Origin: UBA4582 sp047629195
Lineage (GTDB): Bacteria; Pseudomonadota; Gammaproteobacteria; Pseudomonadales; Azotimanducaceae
Assembly: GCA_047629195.1 (NCBI GenBank)
Contig: JBLHWY010000003.1
Coordinates: forward strand, 1 to 64,000
Length of the DNA: 64,000 bases
Direction: 5' to 3'
Part shown: one piece after another, positions 17,217 to 26,213 of the stretch
Layout: each line of letters begins with the position of its first letter
How positions within the stretch are numbered: position 1 is the first letter of the stretch
The notes under the pieces: generated by a model
Told to the model about the DNA's origin: nothing
The model's input: the letters and a program-made list of their open reading frames with translations, nothing else
Database searches by the model: none
Translations under genes and position numbers: made by a program

Positions 17217-19010
17217 TTATTGCTGAGGTAACTGATCCAAGACGAAACTGGCATATTCTAGTCGTCTGACGAACGATAGTTCGCCGTCATTCGTAATTGA
17301 TGCCTCTATGAGTTTACCTGTGGCGGAGTACTCAAAGGAGCGCACTTCCTCTCGAATCGGATCAGAAGCGATTGTTAGAGTTGTTCGTGTAACCTCGTTC
17401 CCTGAATATTCAAACAGTTTGGTTAAGCTAGGAAAGAAGCCACCTCGTGTTGGCTGCTCAATTTTTGTCACTCTGCCTTGCTCATCGTATTCGACTAACT
17501 CCGAGCAGGTTATAAAGGCGTTGATCATGTCAGCGCTGATGCTGGTCCCTGGCAGGCTCGTGTTAGGATTTGCAATTGCGAAAAAGCCAGGGTCGTTGAC
17601 GGAGGGGCTTTGATTGTTCGATTGCTCACATCCTAAAAAGGTCCCCTCAGAATTATACTCAAAGTCGATTTCAGTTAAGATCGTTAAGACTGTTTCGGGT
17701 GGGATTGAAGGTAAATTGATTGTGGTGCCGATGGCGGTAGGCTGACCATTCTCGTATGTAAAATTGCTAGTTGATGCAAAGCTGGATTCCCCGATCGTCG
17801 TAGTCAAAATCGACTGGGAAAGGTGTCCTTGCTCATTGAAAGTGTTGTTAATTGTTGTTGATGTATTTGGGGGGCGAAGCTCTGCTATGAAACTTGAATA
17901 ATCTATTGGTGTGATGCCCCTAATTCCTTCTGGTGGTCCTGTGGCTTGGAGCACATCTGACAGTTCTAGTTCTGTGAGCCTATCCGTTAGATTCAGAGCT
18001 ACAGTGGACGCGAAAACCGCGAAACTAGCGGTGGGCGGAAGCTCTCCAGTAACCAAATTGAATCCTGTTAGTTCTGTCTGCAGTTCAGGGAAATTTTGAA
18101 AATTGACAATATTAGATAATGTAATGATATTCCCGATGGCATCGAAGGTTCTGTTATTCGAGAACAGAATGGCATCCTCAAATGTGGTGGTTGAGCTGAT
18201 GACACCAAACAATGGATGATATTCGATTGTTTCGATGTTTGATCCGGTGACGATTCTTATTGGATTGCCGTTGTCGTCGTACTCAATTTCTTGAAGTGTT
18301 GTCGAAGTGTTAGAGTTGACATCTGTCACGACCCTTTCGATCAATTGCCCCTGTTGGTTATATCTGAGCTCTATGATTTGATCGAATTCCCCATCGCCGT
18401 CAGTGTCAATCGAGTCTCTAATGGGCAGTTCAACCGTGACTGTTTGTTGCAGCGTCTCTAACAGGTGATTTAAGGCATTTCTCTGAGATTGTAAATACCC
18501 GTTATTGTTATTGACAATCTGAAGGTATCGGCCCTGCAGGAATTCTGGATCTGAAAAGTCTAGCGTCTCGGATGCTAGTGCTGCGTCTAAGCCCTCAAGG
18601 TCAATACCATTGTCCGGGTTCTGATCTCGGTCCAGTGATTGTAGAAATAGAATTCGATTGATGACTTCATGTTCGGTTGAGTTTGCCATTGCCTCATTTA
18701 GTGTTGTCACACCTGCCAAGTTTAGGGGAGACAATTCTGCTGAAGCCGGCGCCGCCCCAAGGATGATGCCGCCGATAGAGAATTCGACTGTTTCGCCAGC
18801 CTGATATTGAAACTCTCCGGCGGTATTAGTGCGTCCGGATTGAGTCGTGGTTCGAAATGACAAGTTGTTCACTGGGCTATCAGTAAATACGCCCGTAAAG
18901 ACTTCGGGCGCGATTGTGACGGTAGGTGAAGAGCTATTATTGCCGCCTCCGCATCCAGTTAAAGCGACGAGGAAGATTGTAAACATTGCAGGTTGGTGGG
19001 TTTTTTTCAT
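17217..19010 (-). CDS. Large lipoprotein with YD/RHS-like repeats
   Basis: 597 residues beginning with a lipoprotein signal (VALTGCGGG, lipobox Cys about residue 20). Many segments read like YD repeats, for example LRYNQQGQLIERVV, EYDDNGNPIRIV, EYDEQGRVTKIE and FEYSATGKLIEAS. A calcium-binding-like DTDGDGEFDQ lies near residue 205. The protein is probably displayed on the outer membrane. No C-terminal toxin or RHS core-closing motif is seen, so it is not an obvious polymorphic toxin. It looks monocistronic, with about 200 bp to the next gene on each side. Confidence 0.8.
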   Translation of the reverse strand: MKKTHQPAMFTIFLVALTGCGGGNNSSSPTVTIAPEVFTGVFTDSPVNNLSFRTTTQSGRTNTAGEFQYQAGETVEFSIGGIILGAAPASAELSPLNLAGVTTLNEAMANSTEHEVINRILFLQSLDRDQNPDNGIDLEGLDAALASETLDFSDPEFLQGRYLQIVNNNNGYLQSQRNALNHLLETLQQTVTVELPIRDSIDTDGDGEFDQIIELRYNQQGQLIERVVTDVNSNTSTTLQEIEYDDNGNPIRIVTGSNIETIEYHPLFGVISSTTTFEDAILFSNNRTFDAIGNIITLSNIVNFQNFPELQTELTGFNLVTGELPPTASFAVFASTVALNLTDRLTELELSDVLQATGPPEGIRGITPIDYSSFIAELRPPNTSTTINNTFNEQGHLSQSILTTTIGESSFASTSNFTYENGQPTAIGTTINLPSIPPETVLTILTEIDFEYNSEGTFLGCEQSNNQSPSVNDPGFFAIANPNTSLPGTSISADMINAFITCSELVEYDEQGRVTKIEQPTRGGFFPSLTKLFEYSGNEVTRTTLTIASDPIREEVRSFEYSATGKLIEASITNDGELSFVRRLEYASFVLDQLPQQ

Positions 19011-19217
19011 TTCAGAATATTTAGTGTTTTCATTTGCAGGAAAGATATCACAGTCGTTCTACAAATGCCTCAGTAGGTGCGTTTAGGAAATGCTGAATTT
19101 GTCGGTTCCTGTACAAATAATAACCAATCTAACGTATCGCCTAAACCGCACCAAGATTGTTGCGCGGGGTGAATGTTGAACCCGTGTTGTTAACCAACTT
19201 GAGCTTGGCGAACATGC

Positions 19218-20582
19218 CTACAAATTATTCACGGGTGTTAGGCTTGAATCAGAATCGCCAAGATCATCCTGAGCTGTGTCGCTGAAATTTGGCAGTCCCG
19301 TTGCGATAGCCAAAATACCAAAAACGATTATGAGCATCGGGTACCAACAATAGGGCGAGATCTGAAGAGGAGAGAGGCCGGCTAGCGCTGCTGCAGTGAG
19401 CAGTTGACCTCCGTGAGGAACGATTCCTTGAAACCCGCAGGAAAAAACATCGAGTATGCTCGCGGTGCGTCTTGGATCAATTTTAAATTGTTGGCTCAAA
19501 TCTTTGGCAATGGGACCTGCCGAAACAATCGCAATCGTATTGTTCGATATCGCGATGTCGATGAAGCTTACCAAAGCCGCAATACTATATTCCGCGCCTT
19601 TTCTGGATTTAACACCTTTGGTGAGATTGATCATCAGCCAATCCATGCCGCCATACGATTTCATCAAGGCAATAATGCCACCGATAACCAATGCGATGGC
19701 AACGAGATTTTGCATCCATTCCATGCCGGTTTGAATGCTTGCGAACATGCCGAACAAATCGAATGTGCCATTCCAAAGACCCACTAACGCAGCAGAGCTA
19801 ATTCCAATGCCTAAAACAGTGATGACGTTGAAGCCAAGTAATGCTGATGTGATGATCAGAATATAGGGCAATATGAGCCAGAAGTTGTAGTCCCCCAGTG
19901 CAATGTCTGCCTGCAGATCAAACTCTACGAACATCAATCCAAAAAACGTCATCAATGCAGCGGGTGTCACTATAAGTAGATTGGCTTTGAATTTATCTCT
20001 AAGTCTCACACCTTGCGTGCGGGTTGCGGCGATTGTCGTGTCCGATATAAAAGAAAGGTTGTCGCCAAACATCGCGCCGCCAATGACGATACCGATCGCA
20101 AGTGGGATTGAAATGCCGATACTATTCGCCAGTCCAATGCCTATTGGCACTATGGCTGTGATCGTGCCCATTGACGTGCCCATAGCAAATGAGATGAAGC
20201 AAGAAATCATGAACAAACCGGGCAAAAGGATAACGGTTGGTACATACGTTAATGCCCAATTAACGGTCGCATCACGTGCGCCGATATCAATCGTGAGAGA
20301 GTAGAATGCGCCTGCCATCAGAAAAATGATGACCATGAGCATAATTGTTTTGTCTCCAGCGCCGGTGCAAAAGATGTCTACTTTTCTTACTAGTGACAGC
20401 TTTTCGCTGCTCGGGTTGAGTGTCAGTGCATATCCCGCCGATAGCAACAGTGCGACGAGTATCGGCATCGCGGAAAAATTGTTTGCAAAGAGTCCAGCGA
20501 CAATGACGAGGAAAACAAAAAGCACCATGGGTGTTAGCCCTAGAAATTGGCCTTCATTATTTTTGTTTATGAGCTCGTTCAT
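19218..20582 (-). CDS. nhaC: NhaC-family Na+/H+ antiporter
   Basis: 454 residues from the ATG preceded by a consensus AGGAGG six bases upstream (20580-20582), which decides against an in-frame start eight codons earlier. About eleven membrane segments are present. Family landmarks are the conserved GAMFGDNLSFISDTTIAATRTQG loop region (GDNLSFISDT) and SCFISFAMGTSMGT. A second substrate-path region follows (FIDIAISNNTIAIV, then VPHGGQLLTAAALAG). It would exchange Na+ and H+, or related substrate pairs such as malate/lactate in paralogues. The 5' region contains a strong inverted repeat shared with the divergent gene at 20699. Confidence 0.92.
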   Translation of the reverse strand: MNELINKNNEGQFLGLTPMVLFVFLVIVAGLFANNFSAMPILVALLLSAGYALTLNPSSEKLSLVRKVDIFCTGAGDKTIMLMVIIFLMAGAFYSLTIDIGARDATVNWALTYVPTVILLPGLFMISCFISFAMGTSMGTITAIVPIGIGLANSIGISIPLAIGIVIGGAMFGDNLSFISDTTIAATRTQGVRLRDKFKANLLIVTPAALMTFFGLMFVEFDLQADIALGDYNFWLILPYILIITSALLGFNVITVLGIGISSAALVGLWNGTFDLFGMFASIQTGMEWMQNLVAIALVIGGIIALMKSYGGMDWLMINLTKGVKSRKGAEYSIAALVSFIDIAISNNTIAIVSAGPIAKDLSQQFKIDPRRTASILDVFSCGFQGIVPHGGQLLTAAALAGLSPLQISPYCWYPMLIIVFGILAIATGLPNFSDTAQDDLGDSDSSLTPVNNL

Positions 20583-20594
20583 TTTGTGCCTCCT

Positions 20595-20640
20595 GTTTTT
20601 TGACAACCATGGGGCATCACAATTTAGTTGTCAAAAAAAC
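20595..20640. promoter_or_regulatory. Inverted repeat in the nhaC / flavin-reductase-like divergent promoter region
   Basis: TTTTTTGACAAC (20596-20607) and GTTGTCAAAAAA (20627-20638) are perfect 12-bp inverted copies separated by 19 bp. The right arm supplies a plausible -35 (TTGTCA) with a TGATAA -10-like element 18 bp downstream for the rightward gene at 20699. The left arm lies just upstream of the nhaC ribosome site. This fits an operator controlling both genes, but no regulator gene is adjacent. Confidence 0.55.
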
Positions 20641-20698
20641 GATTAAAAATTTGATAAAGTAGCTGAATCAATTCACTTCAAAGAAGAAGATCAGACCC

Positions 20699-21220
20699 AT
20701 GATGAAGCAATTATTTCTGCTGCAATTTTTGTGGTTACTCGTTTGGGTACCATCGATGGCCGCCAGTGAAGATGCTGAGATTCTTGACCTTGCACGCCAG
20801 ACGATTGAAAAGGCGCGATATGCAACCTTTGCTACTGTGGATGCGAATGGTCAGCCGCGAACTAGAATTGTTGATCCATTTGTGCCGGATGAAGCCTTTG
20901 TTATTTATGTCGCAACAAAACCAAATACCAGAAAAGTTGAACAGATTGGACACAATCCATTGGTAACGTTATTTTATTTTGATCCGGCTGGGCGTAATTA
21001 TGTTTCAGTTATGGGGCGTGCTGAATTAGTCACCGACGAGGTGACAAAACGTCAGATGAGGAGAGCCGCAGACGGAGACAAGATCTATCCTGATTTCCCT
21101 GCCGACTATGTCCTTATTAAAGTGAGTCCACGCTGGATTGAAGGGTTGTTACCTGGCTACCGGGGAGACCCAGACAATTGGCGACCCATTAGCGTTCAGA
21201 TGAACGGTGACAAACCTTAG
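20699..21220 (+). CDS. Exported pyridoxamine 5'-phosphate oxidase-like (split-barrel) protein
   Basis: 173 residues. Residues 1-22 form a Sec signal peptide ending SMAAS. The rest is a PNPOx-like split barrel: ARYATFATVDANGQPRTR, then TKPNTRKVEQIGHNPLVTLFYF, then YVSVMGRAELVTD. Relatives such as general stress protein 26 bind FMN or F420 or haem in the cytoplasm, so an exported copy is uncommon. The C-terminal part (VSPRWIEGL, then GDPDNWRPISV) is typical of the family. The cofactor and substrate are unknown. It diverges from nhaC across the inverted repeat and converges on the GrdB-like gene. Confidence 0.85.
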   Translation: MMKQLFLLQFLWLLVWVPSMAASEDAEILDLARQTIEKARYATFATVDANGQPRTRIVDPFVPDEAFVIYVATKPNTRKVEQIGHNPLVTLFYFDPAGRNYVSVMGRAELVTDEVTKRQMRRAADGDKIYPDFPADYVLIKVSPRWIEGLLPGYRGDPDNWRPISVQMNGDKP

Positions 21221-21258
21221 CTAAAAGCTAGATAAACCATAGCCAAAACTAGAACAAT

Positions 21259-22452
21259 CTATTCATCGCGATAGGTTTGTTTCCGAGGGACCAGTATAAA
21301 ATTAGCGACCACTTTCAACTTAGCGTCTTCTGATTCGAGATAGGCTAAGCGAAGATCTCGAATCAATTGACCCGCCAAAGTTTGTCCCCAATACCAATTC
21401 TCTGCAGCGACTGAGCTAATATTGCCGGGTTGGCTCGTAACAGCTTCGTTGTAGAAAGCTTTCAAGTCTTCCGCGCAACATTTGAAAGCCTCCGCTAGAT
21501 TAAGGTGCTTTGCTGGGCTGCTGACAGTGGTTGAAGGGGTGAGTAGGCTGCCGAGAAACTTGACGGCGCTATTGATATCAATATCTGCCAAGCCTACTGA
21601 AGTACTTTTTCTCATCGTAAAGCCACGGTCATACCATGGTCGCAATAACTCAAGTTCGGCTTCTACCTGCTCGGCACGCGTCAACGTAGGATCTTTGGCT
21701 GTAAATGTAACAGGGCAGCTGAAGTTTTCTTCGTCTTCTATCCGTGCCTGGCTTGACACCTCTTCATGCTGGCTAAAGATTGGTTCGCCGCTGTGACTAA
21801 ACAGCTCGAGGGCCGCGGTCAGTACCCGATGTTGGAATGCCGGGTCGTTGGGTACGCCGAGCGGTCTACCGAGCTCATAAGGTACGGCGAGTGTTCTTGG
21901 CGGCTTAATCTTTTCTGCGTGTTGCGGCACCAGTGCTATCACCACGGTCGCAATGTTCGCTTGTTCAAAATAATGGGCTAGCCCGCTGACAGCGCGCGTG
22001 CAAAGGGGTCAAACAGGGACCAGAATTAGCCCGTCTACCTCGTCCCCTTTTAAGGTGGTAATGAGTTGCTCCGCGGCAGCTTTCATTTTTTCAGGCTCGG
22101 TTGCACCCATAAACGAATAGTGAAATTGAGCCACGCTGCCAATTTCCCCAGACGAAGCCTTTTCTTTTAGCCGATCGAGGGGCAACACCAGATTGCTGTC
22201 TGCAGCAAAACCGCTACGGTCAAAGTTTGTCGAAATATGACTCATCATCAGGTCTTCAGAAGACGCTGAATCGAGAATGCGATAATCCACGGCACCCAAT
22301 GAGAACGGCTTTTCGCCTCGATGCATTAGCCCTGCAGTGGAGACGATACCAATGCGCATCTGCGCCAGCGGTTTGGTCTTTATGCCTTGCGTCGTCGGAT
22401 AAATGCTACAGGGTATGTTGGCAAGTGCCTCTGGTACTTCGTCTGCTTTCAT
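21259..22452 (-). CDS. GrdB-family (glycine/betaine/sarcosine reductase selenoprotein B-like) protein with predicted selenocysteine
   Basis: The frame spans 397 codons with one internal TGA at 22009-22011. Read as Sec, residues 148-151 are U-P-L-C in the context LILVPV-U-PLCTRAVSGLAHYFEQ. Both halves belong to the GRDB family: IGIVSTAGLMHRG and SHISTNFDRSGFAADSNLVLPLDRL before it, and IATVVIALVPQHAEKIKPPRTLAVPYELGRPLG after it (each quoted only in part). Many aerobic proteobacteria carry GrdB-like proteins outside a true glycine reductase complex. From memory these hold Cys or Sec at this position. A SECIS-like hairpin follows the TGA. No Grd partner subunits are nearby, so the substrate is unknown. 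A nonsense mutation is the alternative, but no other defect exists in the frame. Confidence 0.78.
21977..22011 (-). promoter_or_regulatory. Candidate bacterial SECIS element downstream of the in-frame UGA
   Basis: On the minus strand the UGA (22011-22009) is followed after 18 nt by an apical loop GUC (21990-21988). The loop is closed by four pairs (CGCU with AGCG), a G-G mismatch, two further pairs, a 2x2 internal loop and two more pairs. A G in the first loop positions and an 18-nt UGA-to-loop distance both fit the known bacterial SECIS consensus. The loop is at the minimal size. Folding was done by eye. Confidence 0.6.
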
Positions 22453-22529
22453 TGTCGTATCTCGATTGGATCATCTTCAGGGCTGTTAAGTTGAGGGTGG
22501 TCATACCAACCGTCATATCAAACAATGTA

Positions 22530-24047
22530 TCAATCTCGGCTAATCGTGATTGTTTGAATGACAACGTCTGTTATCGGACGGTCAGCGCTGGTAGTGACAC
22601 CGGAGATTGTCGTGACGACGTCCTGACCTTCAACGATTTGACCAAAAACGGTATGTGCTGATGTCAGTGGAGTCTTGTCAAAATCGAGGTTGGTATTGTC
22701 CGATAGATTGATAAAGAATTGAGAACCGTTGGTGTTTGGCCCAGAGTTAGCCATTGCTAGTGTGCCAGCGACGTTGCTTAGACTGTCGTCAAACTCGTCG
22801 TCAAACCTGCCGCCAAGAATACTCACGCCACCACTGCCGTCACCATTGGGGTCGCCGCCCTGTATAACAAAGCTCGGTAATATTCGATGAAAGATTAGGC
22901 CGTCAAAATACCCGTTGCGGGCATGAGTCGTAAAATTAATAACTGTGTTTGGCACGATATTAGGGAAGAGTTGAAACTTCATACTACCCAAGCTTGTGCT
23001 TATTGTTGCGAAGGTATCGAACGTAAAAGCAGCATTTAGTGTTGTGTCTATCTGACTGTAGTCGGCAATCTCGAGTGCTTGGGCGATGGTATTGAGTCCG
23101 GTTGCCGTTAATGTGTTGGTATTGAGTGTTGCGCCGGCAGCTGGGGTGAATGCGAGTATATCTTTGTAGTCCAAATTTGAGTCTGCATTCAGATCGTTTA
23201 GCAGTAAATCATGAGCGAGGCCGGTAAGCTGTATCTCGATGCTGTTGGCATCAAGCGTATCAAGATTTATGCCGCCATTAAGTAGGCGCCTTACAGCTAC
23301 TTCCGTAAGTGCCGTTACATTCGTGCCCCCAATGCGCCAATCGGATACTTTACCAAGCGCGCGAATTGTCCCTGTGTTCAAGGTTGCTGTGGCATCGATA
23401 ACATTATCGTCGTCGGCGTCGATGTCGCTTCCACCTGTGACTGTTAATAAGACCCAGTCGTTGTCAGGCAGGCCATCGAGTGTGAGAGAAAAGCTGCCAC
23501 CGGTTTCCAGGTCAACCGTGGTGCTTGTTGTCGTTGTGGCAAGCGTTTCGGCGCTGTTGCCAACACGTGTGACAACAACATTTGCGCCCACTAGCGGTCC
23601 TAGTAAAACGCGATTGTTGTCTGTTGGAATGATGGTGACTGTGATGTTATCGCTGGTCGCAGCGCCATCGTCATCTTTGACTTCAATTGAAAAAGAAAGC
23701 GTCGTATTTTCCACGACCGTCGGTGCGGTAAAAGATGCTTGTAAGGTTGAGTCATTAGCGATTGCGACGTTCGGTCCCGTAGACTGCAACCATTGAGTGC
23801 TGGTAATTGAACCATCTGAATCGCTAGCTGTACCGGAAAGGTTGACGACTGTGCCGCCAGTGACAGTTTGATTAATGCCAGCTGATACTGCTGGTCTGAG
23901 GTTGATGGGGGTTGGTGCAGGTCCAGCCGCCGCCGCCGGCTCATCGTCGCTATCGCTGCATGCGGATAGGAAGGCAAGTAGTAGGACTAATGAAAAAGTT
24001 GAGAGATAACCGGATGCCGTTTTTTTTGCTATTGCGCTGTTAATCAT
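22530..24047 (-). CDS. Lipoprotein with PKD/Ig-like domain and C-terminal cyclophilin peptidyl-prolyl isomerase
   Basis: 505 residues. The lipobox is FLSAC near residue 30, followed by an Asp/Ala linker. Residues about 48-140 form a PKD/REJ-like beta-sandwich (RPAVSAGINQTVTGGT, ending in NITVTIIP). The middle region is Asp/Thr-rich. Residues about 345-505 are a complete cyclophilin domain (IFHRILPSFVIQGGDPNGDG with the catalytic Arg, then GTLAMANSGPNTNGSQFFI, then HTVFGQIVEGQDVV). It would be an outer-membrane-anchored PPIase assisting folding of exported proteins. The fusion of an adhesion-type domain to a cyclophilin is less common than the stand-alone PpiA. It is co-oriented with the GrdB-like gene, 77 bp apart. 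Confidence 0.9.
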   Translation of the reverse strand: MINSAIAKKTASGYLSTFSLVLLLAFLSACSDSDDEPAAAAGPAPTPINLRPAVSAGINQTVTGGTVVNLSGTASDSDGSITSTQWLQSTGPNVAIANDSTLQASFTAPTVVENTTLSFSIEVKDDDGAATSDNITVTIIPTDNNRVLLGPLVGANVVVTRVGNSAETLATTTTSTTVDLETGGSFSLTLDGLPDNDWVLLTVTGGSDIDADDDNVIDATATLNTGTIRALGKVSDWRIGGTNVTALTEVAVRRLLNGGINLDTLDANSIEIQLTGLAHDLLLNDLNADSNLDYKDILAFTPAAGATLNTNTLTATGLNTIAQALEIADYSQIDTTLNAAFTFDTFATISTSLGSMKFQLFPNIVPNTVINFTTHARNGYFDGLIFHRILPSFVIQGGDPNGDGSGGVSILGGRFDDEFDDSLSNVAGTLAMANSGPNTNGSQFFINLSDNTNLDFDKTPLTSAHTVFGQIVEGQDVVTTISGVTTSADRPITDVVIQTITISRD

Positions 24048-24407
24048 AAAATATCTAATACTTTTAAATGAATGTGGTTGAGAGTTGGTTTTGCTGGCTG
24101 CATTGGAGCTCGTTTATACAGTATTGCCATAGCCGTCTCGCTACTTATTTCCTAATTGCTCGCCATTTAGCGTTGGTTTGGCAGACGATTATGTTCTTTC
24201 ACGTTTCTGGCTACGAGATTCTAACGGTTCATGCTTCAGGTGCAAAGTTTGTCTGCCATACAGGGCACCTAGTGTTGCTGTGATCGTTGTTTTGGTTCAG
24301 TCTCGTTGATCTAGATCATGCCAGATTCCTACTCAAATGGTATTCTATCGCGCTTTCAGGTTACCAGCCTGACTTACACCAAGCGCAAGCCCATTATAAG
24401 ATCTGAC
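24048..24407. other. Divergent intergenic region upstream of the DUF2946-like gene
   Basis: About 360 bp holding the 5' regions of the leftward cyclophilin lipoprotein and the rightward small membrane protein. The short open frames in it lack ribosome sites and recognisable sequence. I see no strong palindrome or repeat. Confidence 0.5.
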
Positions 24408-24710
24408 ATGAATAGTTCGAAAAAGATCCCCTCAAAACGATTGAAACAGCTATTGCTAGGGTTCGCTCAGGTCTATTTCATCGTCTCGTTGCTTGTGCCG
24501 ATGCTGATTCCCGCTGGAATGATGATAGGGCGCAATAGCGAATCTAACATCGTCGAGCTATTAGTTTGTTCTGCCACAAACCCGCGCGTAGTAAAATTTG
24601 ACCTAAATACGGGTGCACTGGTCAGTCCTGATCAGCACCTTGAAATGACAGGCGACCAGTTTGCAAGAGAAGCCTCAAGCCCGCCTCGTGGTCCTCCGTT
24701 CGTTAGCTAA
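24408..24710 (+). CDS. Small membrane/secreted protein, DUF2946-like
   Basis: 100 residues from MNSSKKIPSK. One hydrophobic segment (LLLGFAQVYFIVSLLVPMLIPAG) serves as signal or anchor. It is followed by VELLVCSATNPRVVKFDLNTG, which resembles the short Cys-containing core of DUF2946 proteins, and ends in a Pro-rich tail. DUF2946 genes often precede OprC/NosA-type copper TonB receptors. A decayed receptor of that type begins about 160 bp downstream, which supports the assignment. It has no His/Cys cluster beyond the single Cys, so copper binding is speculative. Confidence 0.5.
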   Translation: MNSSKKIPSKRLKQLLLGFAQVYFIVSLLVPMLIPAGMMIGRNSESNIVELLVCSATNPRVVKFDLNTGALVSPDQHLEMTGDQFAREASSPPRGPPFVS

Positions 24711-24872
24711 ATTCCAGCGGCCACGTGGCCAACTAGCTTGTCCAGAAAAGTATTCTCAGAAGGGGTTCCGGAACAACGGGAATCCGGCTTCTGAACGCGT
24801 TCTGGCTATCAATATATTAAGCAGCAAGTGACGGCTTTCTTGGCCTGCATTTGCTGTACGACGGAAACCAAT

Positions 24873-26119
24873 ATGACATTCAAACTATTACAAAACCTTG
24901 TCTGTAGACGACGTATATTGCTGTTTACATCTCTTCTGGGAACTCAGTTGATTCATTTTAACATCGCGCATGCGGAAGATAGCGCTTCAGTTTTTGAGGA
25001 AGTGATTGTCGTTACAGGTAGCAGAGCGACAGCGCCAGCTAGTCAAATCAAGCCGGACTCCGAGGCATTTGTTGCACCCGATGCTGCAGCGCTTGTTCAG
25101 CGCTTGCCAGGGGCTGCGCTAATTAATAACGGTAGTTTATCTGGTCAGGTTCAGTACCGGGGTATGTTCGGTAGTCGCGTGAGTACCAAAATAAATAGTC
25201 AAAGCTTTCATTCTGGCGGCGATGAATATCAAGCGCTACGGTGTGACTGCCATTGGGCGAACTGCAGATGAAAACTACGCCGTAGGTGGCATAGTTGGTG
25301 TTGCGAATGAGCCGTTCAAAATTTCAGGTCTGTTTTCCGTCGAAGATGGCTCTGATCAACGGTTTGCTGACGGCGATATCACGAATACTTTTCATGCTAG
25401 GAGGGTTTTTGGCCCAACGGGAGGATACAAAACTGACTTGAGTGAGCTCACGCTCGGAGTTCGCCGACATGAAACTGATCCAACTGGAAACGCGCCATTT
25501 GCGATGGATATTAAGCTTATTGATACCGACTTTCTACTACCAGCAAATCGATGACTATATTCAAGGCGTGCCATTTGATACCACACCTGGAGTCGTTGAT
25601 TCAGCAGTAGAGATAGTGTCAAGCGGCAATGGCGATATGACTCCGTTAAGGTTCAGTAATATTGATGCGAAGATATACGGGATAGATGCTGACTACGGTT
25701 ATCGATTTTCATCAGATTGGAGAGCGGAAGGGGTTGTGTCGATAGTGCGAGGAGCGCGCAGAGATATTGACGATAATCTTTACCGTATCTCGCCTGATAA
25801 GCTTTCGCTGTCTCTGGTTTACGATCGGTCGGCATGGTCGGCGAAAGCTGAAACAGTTTTTGTGCGAAGTCAGAACCGAATCTCAAGCACCAACAGTGAA
25901 GCTCAAACCGCGGGTTACGGGTTGTTGAGTTTTTATAGTACTTGGCGTGTAAGTCCAAAGGTCGCGATATCTGCTGGATTAGAGAATGCACTGGACAAGC
26001 GGTATGAAAACCATCTAGCAGGCTACAACCGGGTCAGTAACTCTGATGTTGCGCTCGGTGCTAGGATGCCAGAGGTGGGTCGAAACCTACATCTTAGAAT
26101 TCATGTGAGTAGTATTTAA
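24873..26119 (+). pseudogene. Decayed TonB-dependent receptor (OprC/copper-receptor-like)
   Basis: Three frames carry successive receptor fragments totalling about 415 codons, against some 650-700 for the family. Fragment 1 has a signal peptide, a TonB-box-like EEVIVVTGS and the first part of the plug (AALVQRLPGAALINNG, YRGMFGSRVSTKIN). It breaks near 25215. Fragment 2 resumes in the first barrel strands (ENYAVGGIVGVANEPFKISG) and breaks near 25530. Fragment 3 covers late barrel strands (FYYQQIDDYIQG, GLENALDKRYENHLAGYNR) through to the C terminus. Both breaks remove internal sequence as well as changing frame, so these are deletions rather than sequencing slips. The product cannot be functional. 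Confidence 0.88.
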
Positions 26120-26126
26120 AGGTGGT

Positions 26127-26200
26127 TTGAGAATAACCTCAGCGCCCCTTAGCATCGTATAGATATGATGCTTAGGGGGCTGGGGCGTTCTCAAGTTTTT
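26127..26200. terminator. Large hairpin terminator between the receptor relic and the quinone oxidoreductase gene
   Basis: An inner stem (26141-26156 with 26167-26181, core CCCCTTAGCATC against GATGCTTAGGGG with one mismatch) is nested in an outer stem, TTGAGAA (26127-26133) with TTCTCAA (26188-26194). A GTTTTT run follows at once. The element separates convergent genes and should terminate rightward transcription strongly and leftward transcription partly. Confidence 0.75.
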
Positions 26201-26213
26201 AGTACATGAATAA

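Noticed and set aside
23239..23796. 185-codon rightward open frame
   Set aside because: Antisense to the PKD-cyclophilin lipoprotein, Ser/Val-rich shadow sequence without a ribosome site.
25215..25560. Programmed frameshifting of the TonB receptor
   Set aside because: Both breaks also delete conserved plug and barrel segments, so no recoding would restore a full receptor.
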